A stretch of DNA of 64,000 bases from Paenibacillus woosongensis (GCF_030122845.1 NZ_CP126084.1:2728001-2792000), one strand, 5' to 3'. Counted from the stretch's first letter, positions 10,849 to 18,965 are shown. Numbers and translations are program-made. The notes: generated by a model from the letters alone, not told the origin.

Positions 10849-11694
10849 TTAAAAGTCAAAATTGTCCGGATCTGGACCGACTCGATAGTTCTGATTCAAA
10901 TCATTAATTCGTTCCATTTCTTCCTTCGTTAACTCAAAATCAAACACCGTTGCGTTTTCAACTATTCGATGTTCTTTTGTAGACTTGGGAATGGTTACAA
11001 CGCCGTTTTGTAAGTCCCAACGTAAAATGACTTGCGCAGTAGACTTGTCATACTTATTAGCGATATCTTTCAAGACCTGCTCATCAAGTAATTGCCCTTG
11101 CATTAATGGAGACCACGCTTCTAGCTGAATTCCATGTTCCTGACAAAACGACTGAAGTTCTTTTTGGGTTAAACGGGGATGGTATTCTACCTGGTTCACC
11201 ATCGGTTTAATTTCTGCATCTTGCATCAAGTCCTTGAGATGATGGATTTGAAAATTGCTCACCCCAATAGCTTTTACACGTCCTGCTTTATAAAGAGTCT
11301 CTAATGCTCTCCATGCTTCTTTATATTTGCCTTGTACAGGCCAATGAATAAGGTATAAATCCAGATACTCTAAACCAAGTTTGTTTAGGCTCGTTTCATA
11401 GGCTGTAATTGTAGATTCATACCCTAAATCGGCATTCCAAACTTTCGATGTCACAAATAGATCTTCTCTGGAAATGCCGGCTTCTTTCATCCCTTCACGG
11501 ATGCCTAAACCAACTCCCTCTTCATTTTCGTAAATAGCTGCCGTATCAACACTGCGATATCCATGTTTAATGGCTGTTTTGACAGCATGAACTAACTCAG
11601 GCCCTTCTTCTACTTTAAACACCCCGATTCCAAACCAGGGCATTTTAACACCGTTATGCAGAGTAGTTTTATCTTGCAAGTTTTTGGCTATCAT
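10849..11694 (-). CDS. Aldo/keto reductase of the AKR5 (2,5-diketogluconate reductase) type
   Basis: The ATG at 11694 follows GGAGGT and gives 281 residues. Motifs are GVKMPWFGIGVFKV, YRSVDTAAIYENEEGVG (catalytic Asp and Tyr), LDLYLIHWP (His), VNQVEYHPRL and IPKST, all typical of the small bacterial AKR5 group. It is the first gene of the AKR-SDR pair and sits behind an HxlR-type operator, a setting usual for electrophile/quinone-responsive reductases. Confidence 0.9.
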   Translation of the reverse strand: MIAKNLQDKTTLHNGVKMPWFGIGVFKVEEGPELVHAVKTAIKHGYRSVDTAAIYENEEGVGLGIREGMKEAGISREDLFVTSKVWNADLGYESTITAYETSLNKLGLEYLDLYLIHWPVQGKYKEAWRALETLYKAGRVKAIGVSNFQIHHLKDLMQDAEIKPMVNQVEYHPRLTQKELQSFCQEHGIQLEAWSPLMQGQLLDEQVLKDIANKYDKSTAQVILRWDLQNGVVTIPKSTKEHRIVENATVFDFELTKEEMERINDLNQNYRVGPDPDNFDF

Positions 11695-11832
11695 AAAAAT
11701 TACCTCCAGAAATATTTTGCGTAGTGTAAACAGCATACCCTAAGCAATAAAGATATACGCTGAAATGAAAAAAATGATGAATATCAGCAGGCAAATGTTA
11801 TTATGAAATATATAAGTCATGAAGAAAAGTAC

Positions 11833-11863
11833 GCACTTATAAGTGCTATAGATACTTAATAGT
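11833..11863. promoter_or_regulatory. HxlR-type operator region upstream of the AKR-SDR pair
   Basis: GCACTTATAAGTGC (11833-11846) is a perfect 14-bp palindrome, followed by TACTTAATAGT (11853-11863), which fits the TACT-N-AGT word used by YodB/CatR-type HxlR repressors. It lies between the AKR gene and the start codons of an HxlR remnant. Confidence 0.5.
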
Positions 11864-11908
11864 TCCATAGGCACTTTTTTGTTCCTATAGATTAGGAGGA
11901 AGAGTCGG

Positions 11909-11950
11909 TTGGAAGAACATGTGCTTTCGCCTGTGCATACTGTAGTGTAA
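11909..11950 (+). pseudogene. N-terminal stub of an HxlR-family regulator
   Basis: AGGAGGA (11894-11900) precedes TTG at 11909, which opens MEEHVLSPVHTVV and then stops at 11948-11950. HxlR proteins begin with a short tail, then a (C)PVE/H segment, then the GGKWK helix; only the first part is left here. The divergent position over the AKR operator is where an HxlR regulator would be expected. Confidence 0.4.
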
Positions 11951-11987
11951 CCATATATGTCGATTCGAATAAGAGAGGGTGAGATCC

Positions 11988-12134
11988 ATGAGAAGCAATA
12001 GAGCATTCGGTCCATTTTCGCCTTTTTTCCAACACCTGGGGGAGGGGCTGAGCGGGATTGCCTCCGGGCGTTACGCCACCACCACCTCAATTACTGGGTA
12101 CGTTTCAGCAGCTATCGCAGTCTCCGGCTCATAG
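11988..12134 (+). CDS. Possible 48-residue small ORF
   Basis: GAGGGTGAG precedes an ATG that opens a 48-residue frame with an apolar, Ser/Thr/Gly-rich C-terminal half (SITGYVSAAIAVSGS) and no cysteine. I recognise no family. It may be a small peptide or a gene fragment; the surrounding 11.7-12.2 kb gap otherwise holds only the HxlR stub and operator. Confidence 0.25.
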   Translation: MRSNRAFGPFSPFFQHLGEGLSGIASGRYATTTSITGYVSAAIAVSGS

Positions 12135-12233
12135 CCTTTTCAGGATGGACTGCCACGGTCGTTTCCGATAGTCCTAATGACTGTTATTTTACTATAATAA
12201 ATATAAAGAAAATGTTATAAGCGAGGATATATC

Positions 12234-12587
12234 ATGACTAAACATCGGATCTATACAACGAGTGTCGCAAGTGTTTACCCCCATTATGTTACAAAGGCAG
12301 AGAAAAAAGGCCGCACGAAAGCAGAAGTCGATGAAATCATCCGTTGGTTGACAGGGTATAGCCAGGAAGACTTAGAAGCGCATCTGGAGAAAAAAACAGA
12401 TTTTGAGACATTTTTTGCGGAGGCTACCCAAATGAATCCTTCGCGGGCTTTAATCAAAGGTGTGGTCTGCGGTGTCCGAGTGGAAGACATCAAAGAACCC
12501 ACGATGCAGGAAATTCGCTTTTTGGATAAGCTGATCGATGAGTTAGCAAAGGGAAAAGCAATGGAGAAGATTTTGCGAAAATCATAA
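12234..12587 (+). CDS. DUF2200 family protein
   Basis: The 117-residue protein begins [19 protein letters not shown] and includes [17 protein letters not shown], the layout of the small cytosolic DUF2200 family, at the family's usual length. The biochemical role is not known to me. The upstream sequence has a GCGAGGA ribosome-binding site; a hairpin follows downstream. Confidence 0.8.
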   Translation: MTKHRIYTTSVASVYPHYVTKAEKKGRTKAEVDEIIRWLTGYSQEDLEAHLEKKTDFETFFAEATQMNPSRALIKGVVCGVRVEDIKEPTMQEIRFLDKLIDELAKGKAMEKILRKS

Positions 12588-12630
12588 TGTTCTTGGTGCT
12601 CGAGTGCGACGATCACTATGAAAATTAAAA

Positions 12631-12664
12631 GAGCAGATCTGCCGATGGCAGCTGCTCCTTTACC
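12631..12664 (+). terminator. Hairpin terminator after DUF2200
   Basis: GAGCAG..CTGCC pairs with GGCAG..TGCTC around a 3-base loop, followed by CTTTACCTTT. The T tract is short. Confidence 0.5.
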
Positions 12665-12695
12665 TTTATATTTTTAAAGAGGATTTTCATTCTTT

Positions 12696-13229
12696 TTATA
12701 TCAATTTCATGGTTGTAATGCATGTATCGTCACTTTCAAATGTTGAAAATGTAGATTCCACTTTTTTCTCATTTTGGGTAATTGAGATACGATATTCTTT
12801 ATCCCTCGGTAGCCATAAATCAATAAATCCGTGGGAATTGGACGTTAATTTTTCATCTCGTAAAATGTTTCCTTCGCTATCTTCAATAAATACCTCAAAC
12901 TCTGTATTTATCAATTCTCCTCGGCAACCAGTCAAGCTATGGGTGGCACAAGGATGAGTTTGTTCAATGTATGGTGCAATAGAAACAAAGAACTCGTCTT
13001 TCGGCAATGCATAGGTTAACTGACTATTATCCTTATTTGTCACTATTAATTGCGTGGAATTAATGGAGGCAGACTGGTCTTCAATATTACCTTTACTATA
13101 ATCACTAACCAATTGTTTAATATCTATGTCACTTCTTGTGAGCCCTTTGTTGTTTTTCGACTGCTGGCTTATACATCCACTTAATACAATAATTGAGACA
13201 ATACTAATAAAAAACCATTTTTTTCTCAT
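12696..13229 (-). CDS. CueP-family metal-binding lipoprotein
   Basis: The ATG at 13229 is preceded by GGGGTG and opens a lipoprotein signal (MRKKWFFISIVSIIVLSGC, lipobox Cys19); an in-frame 23-residue extension has no ribosome-binding site. The mature part carries the CueP-like set of residues: HPCATHSLTGCRGE, LTSNSHGFIDLWLPRD and a C-terminal DTCITTMKL. CueP in Salmonella is a periplasmic copper-binding protein; a Gram-positive lipoprotein version would hold copper at the outer membrane face. Copper as ligand is inferred from family. No copper regulator or exporter is adjacent. Confidence 0.78.
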   Translation of the reverse strand: MRKKWFFISIVSIIVLSGCISQQSKNNKGLTRSDIDIKQLVSDYSKGNIEDQSASINSTQLIVTNKDNSQLTYALPKDEFFVSIAPYIEQTHPCATHSLTGCRGELINTEFEVFIEDSEGNILRDEKLTSNSHGFIDLWLPRDKEYRISITQNEKKVESTFSTFESDDTCITTMKLI

Positions 13230-13357
13230 AGAATTATTCACCCCATTGTTCATATTATTCATGAATTGCATAAGTACCATAAATTGTATATACACCATTC
13301 ATGGCATTTAGTAAGTGATTTATTGCACTCACAAGCAGCCGAGGTTCCATTTCCAAA

Positions 13358-13552
13358 ATGGGAAAGAAGAGTTCGCCGAGTCTCGTAAGGAATAGGCATA
13401 TCGCAGTACTTCTTCCGAAAGCTCTGCCTGATCAGATGAAGTCACTGAAAGAGGGGATAAAAAAAGCACTGGAGAGTCTTGAGATGGATGAGTATTCGGC
13501 AGGCATCACACTGCGTCGGCTTATTCCACATGAAGAGTTGATCCAAGCATAG
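13358..13552 (+). CDS. Small hypothetical protein, 64 aa
   Basis: The ATG has only a weak GAGGT upstream. The product is short, basic at its N terminus (MGKKSSPSLVRNRH) and acidic/helical later (ESLEMDEYSAGITLRRL). I recognise no family, and it could be a fragment of a longer ancestral gene. Confidence 0.35.
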   Translation: MGKKSSPSLVRNRHIAVLLPKALPDQMKSLKEGIKKALESLEMDEYSAGITLRRLIPHEELIQA

Positions 13553-13596
13553 AGCACAAACCAGGCAATATGCAAATGTACCCAAATAATGCCATT

Positions 13597-13624
13597 AGTG
13601 ATCTATAATATAATGTAAATCACT
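13597..13624 (+). promoter_or_regulatory. Promoter and inverted repeat upstream of the VTT membrane protein
   Basis: Two overlapping TATAAT boxes (13604-13609, 13609-13614) lie between AGTGAT (13597-13602) and ATCACT (13619-13624), a 6-bp inverted pair. The -35 is weak. Confidence 0.45.
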
Positions 13625-13650
13625 TGGAGTTATTGGAGGGATCACATTCA

Positions 13651-14277
13651 ATGTTTGGTGCTGATATCTGCATAATGGAGTATTTTACGGAGCAAAACAT
13701 CGAACTTTATTTGGAACGTTTCCGCTCGCTGGGACCTCTGCCCGGTATAATGCTAACTTTTCTGAAATCTTTCGTTCCACCACTGCCTACCATCGTGATC
13801 ATTGGCGCTAATGCAGCCATCTATGGGTTGTGGCTGGGATTTTTATACTCATGGATCGGCCTCGTAATGGGCAGCTTGCTTACGTTCTGGCTGATTCGCA
13901 AAGCGTCGGATACACCCTTTATTCGGCGCTGGGCGGCCAAACCGAAAGTACAGAAGGCGATGGTGTGGGCGCAGAGGAACGGATTTAGCTTCGTTTTTCT
14001 CTTAAGCCTGCTCCCGATAGGACCGTTCGTCGTCATTAACATGGCAGCGGGATTAACGCGATTGCGGACGGTTCCTTTTGCGGCAGCCGTCGTTCTAGGC
14101 AAAGGAGTCATGGTCTTCTGCATTTCCTATATCGGAACGCATCTGTCCGATTTTATCCACCAGCCCGTCGAGCTTATTGGCGTGGCGTTGTTTATTGCAG
14201 CTTCCCTATGGTTGAACCGGAAGATTCAAGCTTATTTCACGTCCTTGGCGGCTGTGTCCGCGGACAACATGAAATAA
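13651..14277 (+). CDS. TVP38/TMEM64 (VTT-domain) family membrane protein
   Basis: GGAGGG (13635-13640) sits ten bases before the ATG at 13651, giving 208 residues; an upstream in-frame TTG is less likely. The protein has several hydrophobic helices and the VTT/DedA core: FLKSFVPPLPTIVIIGANAAIYG, GLVMGSLLTFWLIRKASD and the re-entrant region FLLSLLPIGPFVVINMAAGLTRL. Bacterial VTT proteins are related to DedA transporters; the substrate of this branch is unknown. It precedes the PKS operon but is separated by a strong terminator. Confidence 0.85.
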   Translation: MFGADICIMEYFTEQNIELYLERFRSLGPLPGIMLTFLKSFVPPLPTIVIIGANAAIYGLWLGFLYSWIGLVMGSLLTFWLIRKASDTPFIRRWAAKPKVQKAMVWAQRNGFSFVFLLSLLPIGPFVVINMAAGLTRLRTVPFAAAVVLGKGVMVFCISYIGTHLSDFIHQPVELIGVALFIAASLWLNRKIQAYFTSLAAVSADNMK

Positions 14278-14328
14278 GGCGGGGAGAGAAGTCTAATCCA
14301 CCTGGGGAGCCCCGAGCGTCTACTTTAT

Positions 14329-14364
14329 ACAAAACCCAGTCCGAACCGGGCTGGGTTTTGTCAT
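14329..14364 (+). terminator. Rho-independent terminator, 11-bp perfect stem
   Basis: ACAAAACCCAG (14329-14339) pairs with CTGGGTTTTGT (14351-14361) across an 11-base loop. Confidence 0.85.
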
Positions 14365-14463
14365 GTTCATAAGATGGGTAAGCTGATGAGAACGGCTTTG
14401 GAATGAACTTGAAGTACTGTAGAGTTGAAGCCGTAAACATATATTTAAGGAGGCAATGATGCT

Positions 14464-15618
14464 ATGGCAGCTGTAAGACCAATGATTGCTATCACAGGTA
14501 TCGGTACCGCGTTGCCGCCTTATCGCATGGACCAGGCTGATACGGCACGACGGATCGTTGACGCGCTGAGCAGCAGCCCTGATTCAGCCCGTTGGGCCAG
14601 AAGAATATTCAAGCAATGCGGTGTCGAGAGCAGGTATACATGCGAGCCGGAACTGCTGCAAGAAGCTTCGGCATGCCGTTACATGCCGCAAGAAGATCGT
14701 TCGAAAGTGCCCTCGACAGCAGAACGGATGGCGGTCTATAAGCGGGAATCCGTCCCCCTCGCTTTATCTGCGGCGAGAGCGGCCTTAGCGGATGCGAAGA
14801 TGGCTGCCGAGCAGATCACGCATCTGATCACGGTTAGCTGTACCGGGCAGTTCCTTCCGGGCATCGATGCGGCATTGGTTCAAGAGCTAGGGCTTGTGCC
14901 TTCGGTCATGCGAATCCCGCTTACGTTCATCGGATGCGCTGCCGGGATGAAGGCGATATGTTTGTCGAAGCAGCTGGTGTCCGGAGACCGGAATGCGAAC
15001 GTATTGATTGTGTGTGTGGAATTGTGCACTCTCCATATTCAGCCTTCCGGGGATCGGGAAGCTTTGTTCGGCGCTTCCTTCTTCGGCGATGGAGCTTCGG
15101 CTTGCGTAATCGGCGTGGCATCTTCGCAGCAACAGCATGTTTACCAGCTTGGCGATGATCGTTCGGTGCTGCTGCCTGGGGGTGCTGATGAAATGATTTG
15201 GGAGATCGGCAATGATGGGTTTGACCTATATCTGTCCCCGAATATTCCGAGATTGATTGGCGATCATGTTCCAGCCGAAGTAGCGCATCTCGGTGGTGAC
15301 GAGCCTCCCGAATTATGGGCGATTCATCCGGGAGGCAAAGGCATTGTCGAAGCGCTGCAATCGAAATATGGTCTGAGGGATGAACAGGTTGCGCCAAGTC
15401 TCGGTGTCCTGCGAGACATTGGAAATGTGTCCTCCGCCACGATTTTGTTCGTTATGAAGAAGATGAGGGAACAGCTGCAGGAGCAAGGTAAGGAACGGGC
15501 ATCCGGGCTTGCGTTAGCCTTCGGCCCAGGTTTGACGGCGGAGATGATCAAAATTACTTATGTTGCTTCCAGCGTGCCATCCAAGCGCCGTACGGAGAAA
15601 GCGCATTATGTTTCCTAA
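14464..15618 (+). CDS. Type III polyketide synthase (chalcone/stilbene synthase superfamily)
   Basis: AAGGAGG (14447-14453) is ten bases before the ATG; the product is 384 residues, typical for the family. The catalytic triad is readable: Cys158 in FIGCAAGMKAI, His288 in WAIHPGGKGI and Asn321 in GNVSSATILF; the CoA-binding and C-terminal GFGPG-type loop appears as AFGPGLTAEM. Type III PKSs extend an acyl-CoA starter with malonyl-CoA and cyclise to pyrones or phenols. In Bacillus the homologue BpsA makes alkylpyrones from long-chain starters; the starter here is unknown. It overlaps the downstream methyltransferase by 11 bases, implying coupled translation. Confidence 0.93.
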   Translation: MAAVRPMIAITGIGTALPPYRMDQADTARRIVDALSSSPDSARWARRIFKQCGVESRYTCEPELLQEASACRYMPQEDRSKVPSTAERMAVYKRESVPLALSAARAALADAKMAAEQITHLITVSCTGQFLPGIDAALVQELGLVPSVMRIPLTFIGCAAGMKAICLSKQLVSGDRNANVLIVCVELCTLHIQPSGDREALFGASFFGDGASACVIGVASSQQQHVYQLGDDRSVLLPGGADEMIWEIGNDGFDLYLSPNIPRLIGDHVPAEVAHLGGDEPPELWAIHPGGKGIVEALQSKYGLRDEQVAPSLGVLRDIGNVSSATILFVMKKMREQLQEQGKERASGLALAFGPGLTAEMIKITYVASSVPSKRRTEKAHYVS

Positions 15619-16339
15619 GCTGCATCGGCGGGCATCGGCGGCTGAACTCATGGACGATTTCACAAGTGGTGGCGAGGAGCTTCGCGAGGCACTGCGGGAT
15701 CTTCGCCGCTTGAATCGGCTGTTCGCGGCAAGTTCGCCAACGCTATACGGAATTAAGCAGCTGTGGCGTGCGGCGGGCAAACCGAAGCAACTGTCCATTA
15801 CAGACGTCGGTGCAGGCTCTGGTGATGTGAATCGGCGCGTTCTGCAATGGGCATCGCGGCAAGGCGTTTCCTTGATGATCACGCTGGTCGATATGACGGA
15901 AGAGGCCTGCGCCGAAGCGCGCCATTTGTATATTGATGAGCCGCGCGTTCAGGTCATACGCGGCAATTTGTTTACGCTCCCTGAGGCGAGAGCGGATATC
16001 GTGACAGGCACACAGCTCCTGCATCATTTTTCAGAGGAGGAGGTGCCCCATGCCGTTTCAAGCATGCTTCGGGCGGCCCGGCTTGGCGTTGTCGTGAATG
16101 ATATCCATCGGCATTGGATCGCATGGACGGCGGTATGGCTTGCGACCCGGGCGATTTCATCGAACAGGTATATCTTGAATGACGGCCCTCTGTCCGTGGC
16201 CAAAGGCTTCCGCTCGCAGGATTGGAAGCGCCTAAAGCAGGCGATGGGAATCAATCAGCTCATGTATTCCTGGAGACCGTTGTTCCGTTATGCAGTGGTG
16301 ATCGGTAAGCCAGATTCATATTTAAGCGGACGGAGCTGA
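15608..16339 (+). CDS. Class I SAM-dependent methyltransferase in the PKS operon
   Basis: The ATG at 15608 lies inside the last codons of the PKS gene, giving 243 residues. Motif I ITDVGAGSGDVNRRVL (SAM binding) is followed by an acidic-end strand ITLVDMTEEAC, then DIVTGTQLLHHFSEEEVPHAV and an RAARLGVVVNDIHRHW strand, the arrangement of small-molecule methyltransferases. It most likely methylates the PKS product. Bacillus BpsB, by contrast, is an integral-membrane isoprenylcysteine-type methyltransferase, so this operon uses a different enzyme class. It is followed after 5 bases by the oxidoreductase. Confidence 0.85.
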   Translation: MFPKLHRRASAAELMDDFTSGGEELREALRDLRRLNRLFAASSPTLYGIKQLWRAAGKPKQLSITDVGAGSGDVNRRVLQWASRQGVSLMITLVDMTEEACAEARHLYIDEPRVQVIRGNLFTLPEARADIVTGTQLLHHFSEEEVPHAVSSMLRAARLGVVVNDIHRHWIAWTAVWLATRAISSNRYILNDGPLSVAKGFRSQDWKRLKQAMGINQLMYSWRPLFRYAVVIGKPDSYLSGRS

Positions 16340-16344
16340 TCGAA

Positions 16345-17517
16345 TTGAAGCATGATGTGGATGTCGTCGTTCTCGGGGGAGGCATCTCGGGAAGCTGTAT
16401 CGCTAAGGTGCTCGCGGAAAAGCAGTGGGAGACGGCCTTGATCGACCGGCGGAACTTCCCGCGTCATAAGGTGTGCGGGGAGTTCCTTTCGCCAGAAGCC
16501 CAAAGCACGCTGCACGCTCTTGGATTAACCGAGTCGGTCGTGTCTCTTCATCCGACGCGGATTGAATGGGCTAAGCTCATCTTCGAGCAGGGCCGCGAAA
16601 TCGAGCTTCTGATCCCTGGCGCTGCCTGGGGAATTAGCCGATACATGATGGATGAGGCGCTGCATACAGCCGCGATGCAGACTGGAGCACAGCTGCACTT
16701 AACTACAACGGTTACGGGAATTGAGCAGCACGGAAAAGGTTATACTGTTCGAGCTAGACAGGGGACGGATACAAAACTGTTCCATGCCAGGGCTGTCATT
16801 ACGGCCTGGGGTGCGAATTCGCGGATGGCGAAGACAGGACATCGTCCGGATGCAGCCGCTTCGTGCCAGCAAGCCTACATTGGCATTAAAACCCATTATG
16901 CCGGTTTAAAGATGGAACCGGTGATTGAGATGTATTTCTTCCAAGGTGGATACTTAGGATTATGTCCAGTTGAGGATGGCAGCGTGAATGCTGCGGCGCT
17001 GCTTAACCGTAGCGAATTTGTGAAGAAAGGCAACTCGGTGTTGTCCATTCTGGAAGCGGCGATTCAGCGCAACCGGAGACTTGCCGAGCGGCTTGCAACG
17101 GCTGTGCCCGTGCACGATACGCAAGCTGCTATCGCTCCCGTCTATCTCCAGCGTAAGCCCTCGCCATGGGACGGGCTTCCTCGCATAGGCGACGCTGCCG
17201 CGATGATCGCTCCGCTGTGCGGTGACGGAATGTCCATGGCGCTGCGCTCGGCTGCATTATGCGCTCCGCTCGCCGACGCTTTTTTGCGGGGAAGCATTTC
17301 TTTGCTGGAATGGGAACAACGCTATACGCAGGCGATCCGGCAGGAATTCGCCAATCCTTTAAGATGGGGCAGTCTGCTGCAATGGCTCATGAACAAGCCT
17401 ACGGTTCAGCAGCTTCTGCCAAGTGCGGCCCGGTTCGCGCCTCTGCTGGCAAACGGTTTATTTCGAGCGACAAGATTGAAACCGCTGGAGCCACTGGAAT
17501 TTTATACGGAATGCTGA
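16345..17517 (+). CDS. FAD-dependent oxidoreductase (geranylgeranyl-reductase-like) in the PKS operon
   Basis: The start is TTG at 16345 with GGAG nine bases before it; the product is 390 residues. It has the Rossmann dinucleotide motif VVVLGGGISGSCIA, the RRNFPRHKVCGEFLS segment typical of geranylgeranyl reductase and related group A flavoenzymes, and the second FAD motif IGDAAAMIAPLCGDGMSMALRSA. Such enzymes hydroxylate or reduce polyketides and isoprenoids. As third gene of the operon it probably oxidises or reduces the methylated PKS product. Confidence 0.87.
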   Translation: MKHDVDVVVLGGGISGSCIAKVLAEKQWETALIDRRNFPRHKVCGEFLSPEAQSTLHALGLTESVVSLHPTRIEWAKLIFEQGREIELLIPGAAWGISRYMMDEALHTAAMQTGAQLHLTTTVTGIEQHGKGYTVRARQGTDTKLFHARAVITAWGANSRMAKTGHRPDAAASCQQAYIGIKTHYAGLKMEPVIEMYFFQGGYLGLCPVEDGSVNAAALLNRSEFVKKGNSVLSILEAAIQRNRRLAERLATAVPVHDTQAAIAPVYLQRKPSPWDGLPRIGDAAAMIAPLCGDGMSMALRSAALCAPLADAFLRGSISLLEWEQRYTQAIRQEFANPLRWGSLLQWLMNKPTVQQLLPSAARFAPLLANGLFRATRLKPLEPLEFYTEC

Positions 17518-17553
17518 CTGAAAATCAATCGAATGGTATACGCCACTACATGG

Positions 17554-17591
17554 CCTCTTCTAAGTTTGTTGAACTTGGAAGAGGTTTTTTT
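17554..17591 (+). terminator. Rho-independent terminator of the PKS operon
   Basis: CCTCTTC (17554-17560) and GAAGAGG (17578-17584) pair, with AAGTT/AACTT inside, followed by seven T. Confidence 0.85.
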
Positions 17592-17654
17592 GTAGCAAAC
17601 ATAGTTTACTATATAGAAAAATTAGTTCCGTGAAAAAAATTTATTCTTTTTACT

Positions 17655-17681
17655 GAACCTTTTTCCCCACGGGAGCGAATT
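17655..17681 (+). promoter_or_regulatory. ECF-type promoter, probably autoregulated
   Basis: GAACC at 17655-17659, a 16-base spacer and CGAATT at 17676-17681 match the GAAC-N16-CG pattern of Bacillus ECF promoters, 31 bases before the sigma gene. Confidence 0.4.
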
Positions 17682-17711
17682 AAGGGTTGAACATGTTCAG
17701 GAGGGGCCCCC

Positions 17712-18275
17712 ATGAATGATAAAGAGTTACTTCCGTGGATTGAAAAAGCAATATTGGGCGATGAGTCCGCCTTTCAGCTTGTCTATCAGGCAACTCACCA
17801 AGACGTCTATCGGACAGTTGCTTTTCTCGTCTACAACAAACAGGACATCGAGGATATCGTGAATGAAGTTTACATGCACATGTGGCGGTCTTATCACAAG
17901 TACGACCCGAATCGGCCGTTCCGGTTTTGGCTGCACGGGATCACGATCCGTCTTGTCCAGGATTGGAGAAGAAAGGCCTGGCGGCGAATTCGCCTCTTTG
18001 AACGAAACCGCAAAATGACGAGTGAACAGTTCGACTGGACGGACCAACCTATCCTGCAGTCTGAAAGGCAGCAGGAGTTGTTCAGCCTTGTCCGCCAGTT
18101 GTCGTACAAATTACGTGTGGTTGTCATCCTGCGCTATTATCACGACTATGCTCTGGAAGAAATCGCAGAGACTCTGCAGATCCCCGTTGGCACAGTGAAA
18201 TCCAGGCATCATCTGGCACTGAAAGAACTCCGAAAACAATTCGAGATGACGGGAGGAGAAGAATATGTCCATTGA
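17712..18275 (+). CDS. ECF-family RNA polymerase sigma factor
   Basis: The 187-residue protein has sigma region 2 (AFQLVYQATHQDVYRTVAFLV..QDIEDIVNEVYMHMWRSYHKYD) and region 4 with a helix-turn-helix (RVVVILRYYHDYALEEIAETLQIPVGTVKSRHHLALKELRK). AGGAGGGG is directly upstream, partly inside a GGGGCCCC palindrome that could reduce its accessibility. It overlaps the next gene, a probable anti-sigma factor, by 11 bases. The signal and regulon are unknown; a candidate self-recognised promoter lies upstream. Confidence 0.9.
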   Translation: MNDKELLPWIEKAILGDESAFQLVYQATHQDVYRTVAFLVYNKQDIEDIVNEVYMHMWRSYHKYDPNRPFRFWLHGITIRLVQDWRRKAWRRIRLFERNRKMTSEQFDWTDQPILQSERQQELFSLVRQLSYKLRVVVILRYYHDYALEEIAETLQIPVGTVKSRHHLALKELRKQFEMTGGEEYVH

Positions 18276-18768
18276 CAAGGAATTGCGTGAAGAGCTTCGT
18301 CAGGTGTCAGATTCGATGCGCTGTCCGCCCGATTTGTACGAACGTGTAAGGCAGTCCTATCAACATTATATGAACGAAAAGAGGGGTAGATCTCCTATGA
18401 AAAAACGCATGCTCGCAGGTATTGTCGCAGCAGCAATTCTGATTCCATCTGCCGTATTTGCTTCATCCTATCTAGCCGATGATATATTCGGCTCTGTTAC
18501 AACTATTGAACAGCGCGGCGGTTCACAGGAAGATTATCAAGAGATTGAGGGAATGCTTCAAGCAGCAAAAGGCAAGCTCACGGAAGACGAATTCAAGGAG
18601 TATATGGAGCTGACCAAGCAGATGGTGCAATTAAAGCTGAAGATTACCGATGAAAGAGGAGTCAAACATGAGGAGTGGCTGACCCAAGAAGAACAGCAGC
18701 AGTTTGAGCAGCTCGCCTCCAGGCTGGCCCCGTACTTCGAGAAGATTAACGGAACCACCAATCCGTAA
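18265..18768 (+). CDS. Probable membrane-anchored anti-sigma partner
   Basis: The 167-residue protein has a cytoplasmic N-terminal helical region (about 1-45, with RCPPDLYERVRQSY), one membrane segment (RMLAGIVAAAILIPSAVFASSYL, about 49-72) and an acidic, helix-rich extracytoplasmic part. Its overlap with the sigma gene and this topology are typical of ECF anti-sigma factors; the outer part resembles what I remember of DUF3600 proteins, which is a tentative link. There is no zinc HxxxCxxC motif, so it is not a ZAS-type anti-sigma. Confidence 0.7.
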   Translation: MSIDKELREELRQVSDSMRCPPDLYERVRQSYQHYMNEKRGRSPMKKRMLAGIVAAAILIPSAVFASSYLADDIFGSVTTIEQRGGSQEDYQEIEGMLQAAKGKLTEDEFKEYMELTKQMVQLKLKITDERGVKHEEWLTQEEQQQFEQLASRLAPYFEKINGTTNP

Positions 18769-18780
18769 GAAAATGAAACT

Positions 18781-18814
18781 GGGATCCGTCCGATGTGGAT
18801 GGGATCCCTTTTTT
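18781..18814 (+). terminator. Rho-independent terminator of the sigma/anti-sigma operon
   Basis: GGGATCC (18781-18787) pairs with GGATCCC (18802-18808), followed by six T. Confidence 0.8.
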
Positions 18815-18965
18815 CTCGTCCAGGGAGCTTTGGGCAATGAGCTTCTTGTTATACAGCGCCAACGTTTGTGGAACTTGTTGTTGAGCAATACGGAATAAAA
18901 ATGCATTAAGCAAAGAGATTCGCAAACCTCATGATTTCTCATGATTTTAATGCTATCTCTCAATT

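Noticed and set aside
11838..11886. Apparent plus-strand terminator (AAGTGC..GCACTTTTTT)
   Set aside because: No plus-strand gene lies upstream; the symmetry is better explained as an HxlR-type operator.
14927..15397. Minus-strand 156-codon ORF
   Set aside because: It is the antisense shadow of the PKS gene, which has intact catalytic residues.
17259..17633. Plus-strand ORF of 124 codons
   Set aside because: It overlaps the end of the flavin oxidoreductase in another frame and runs through the operon terminator.
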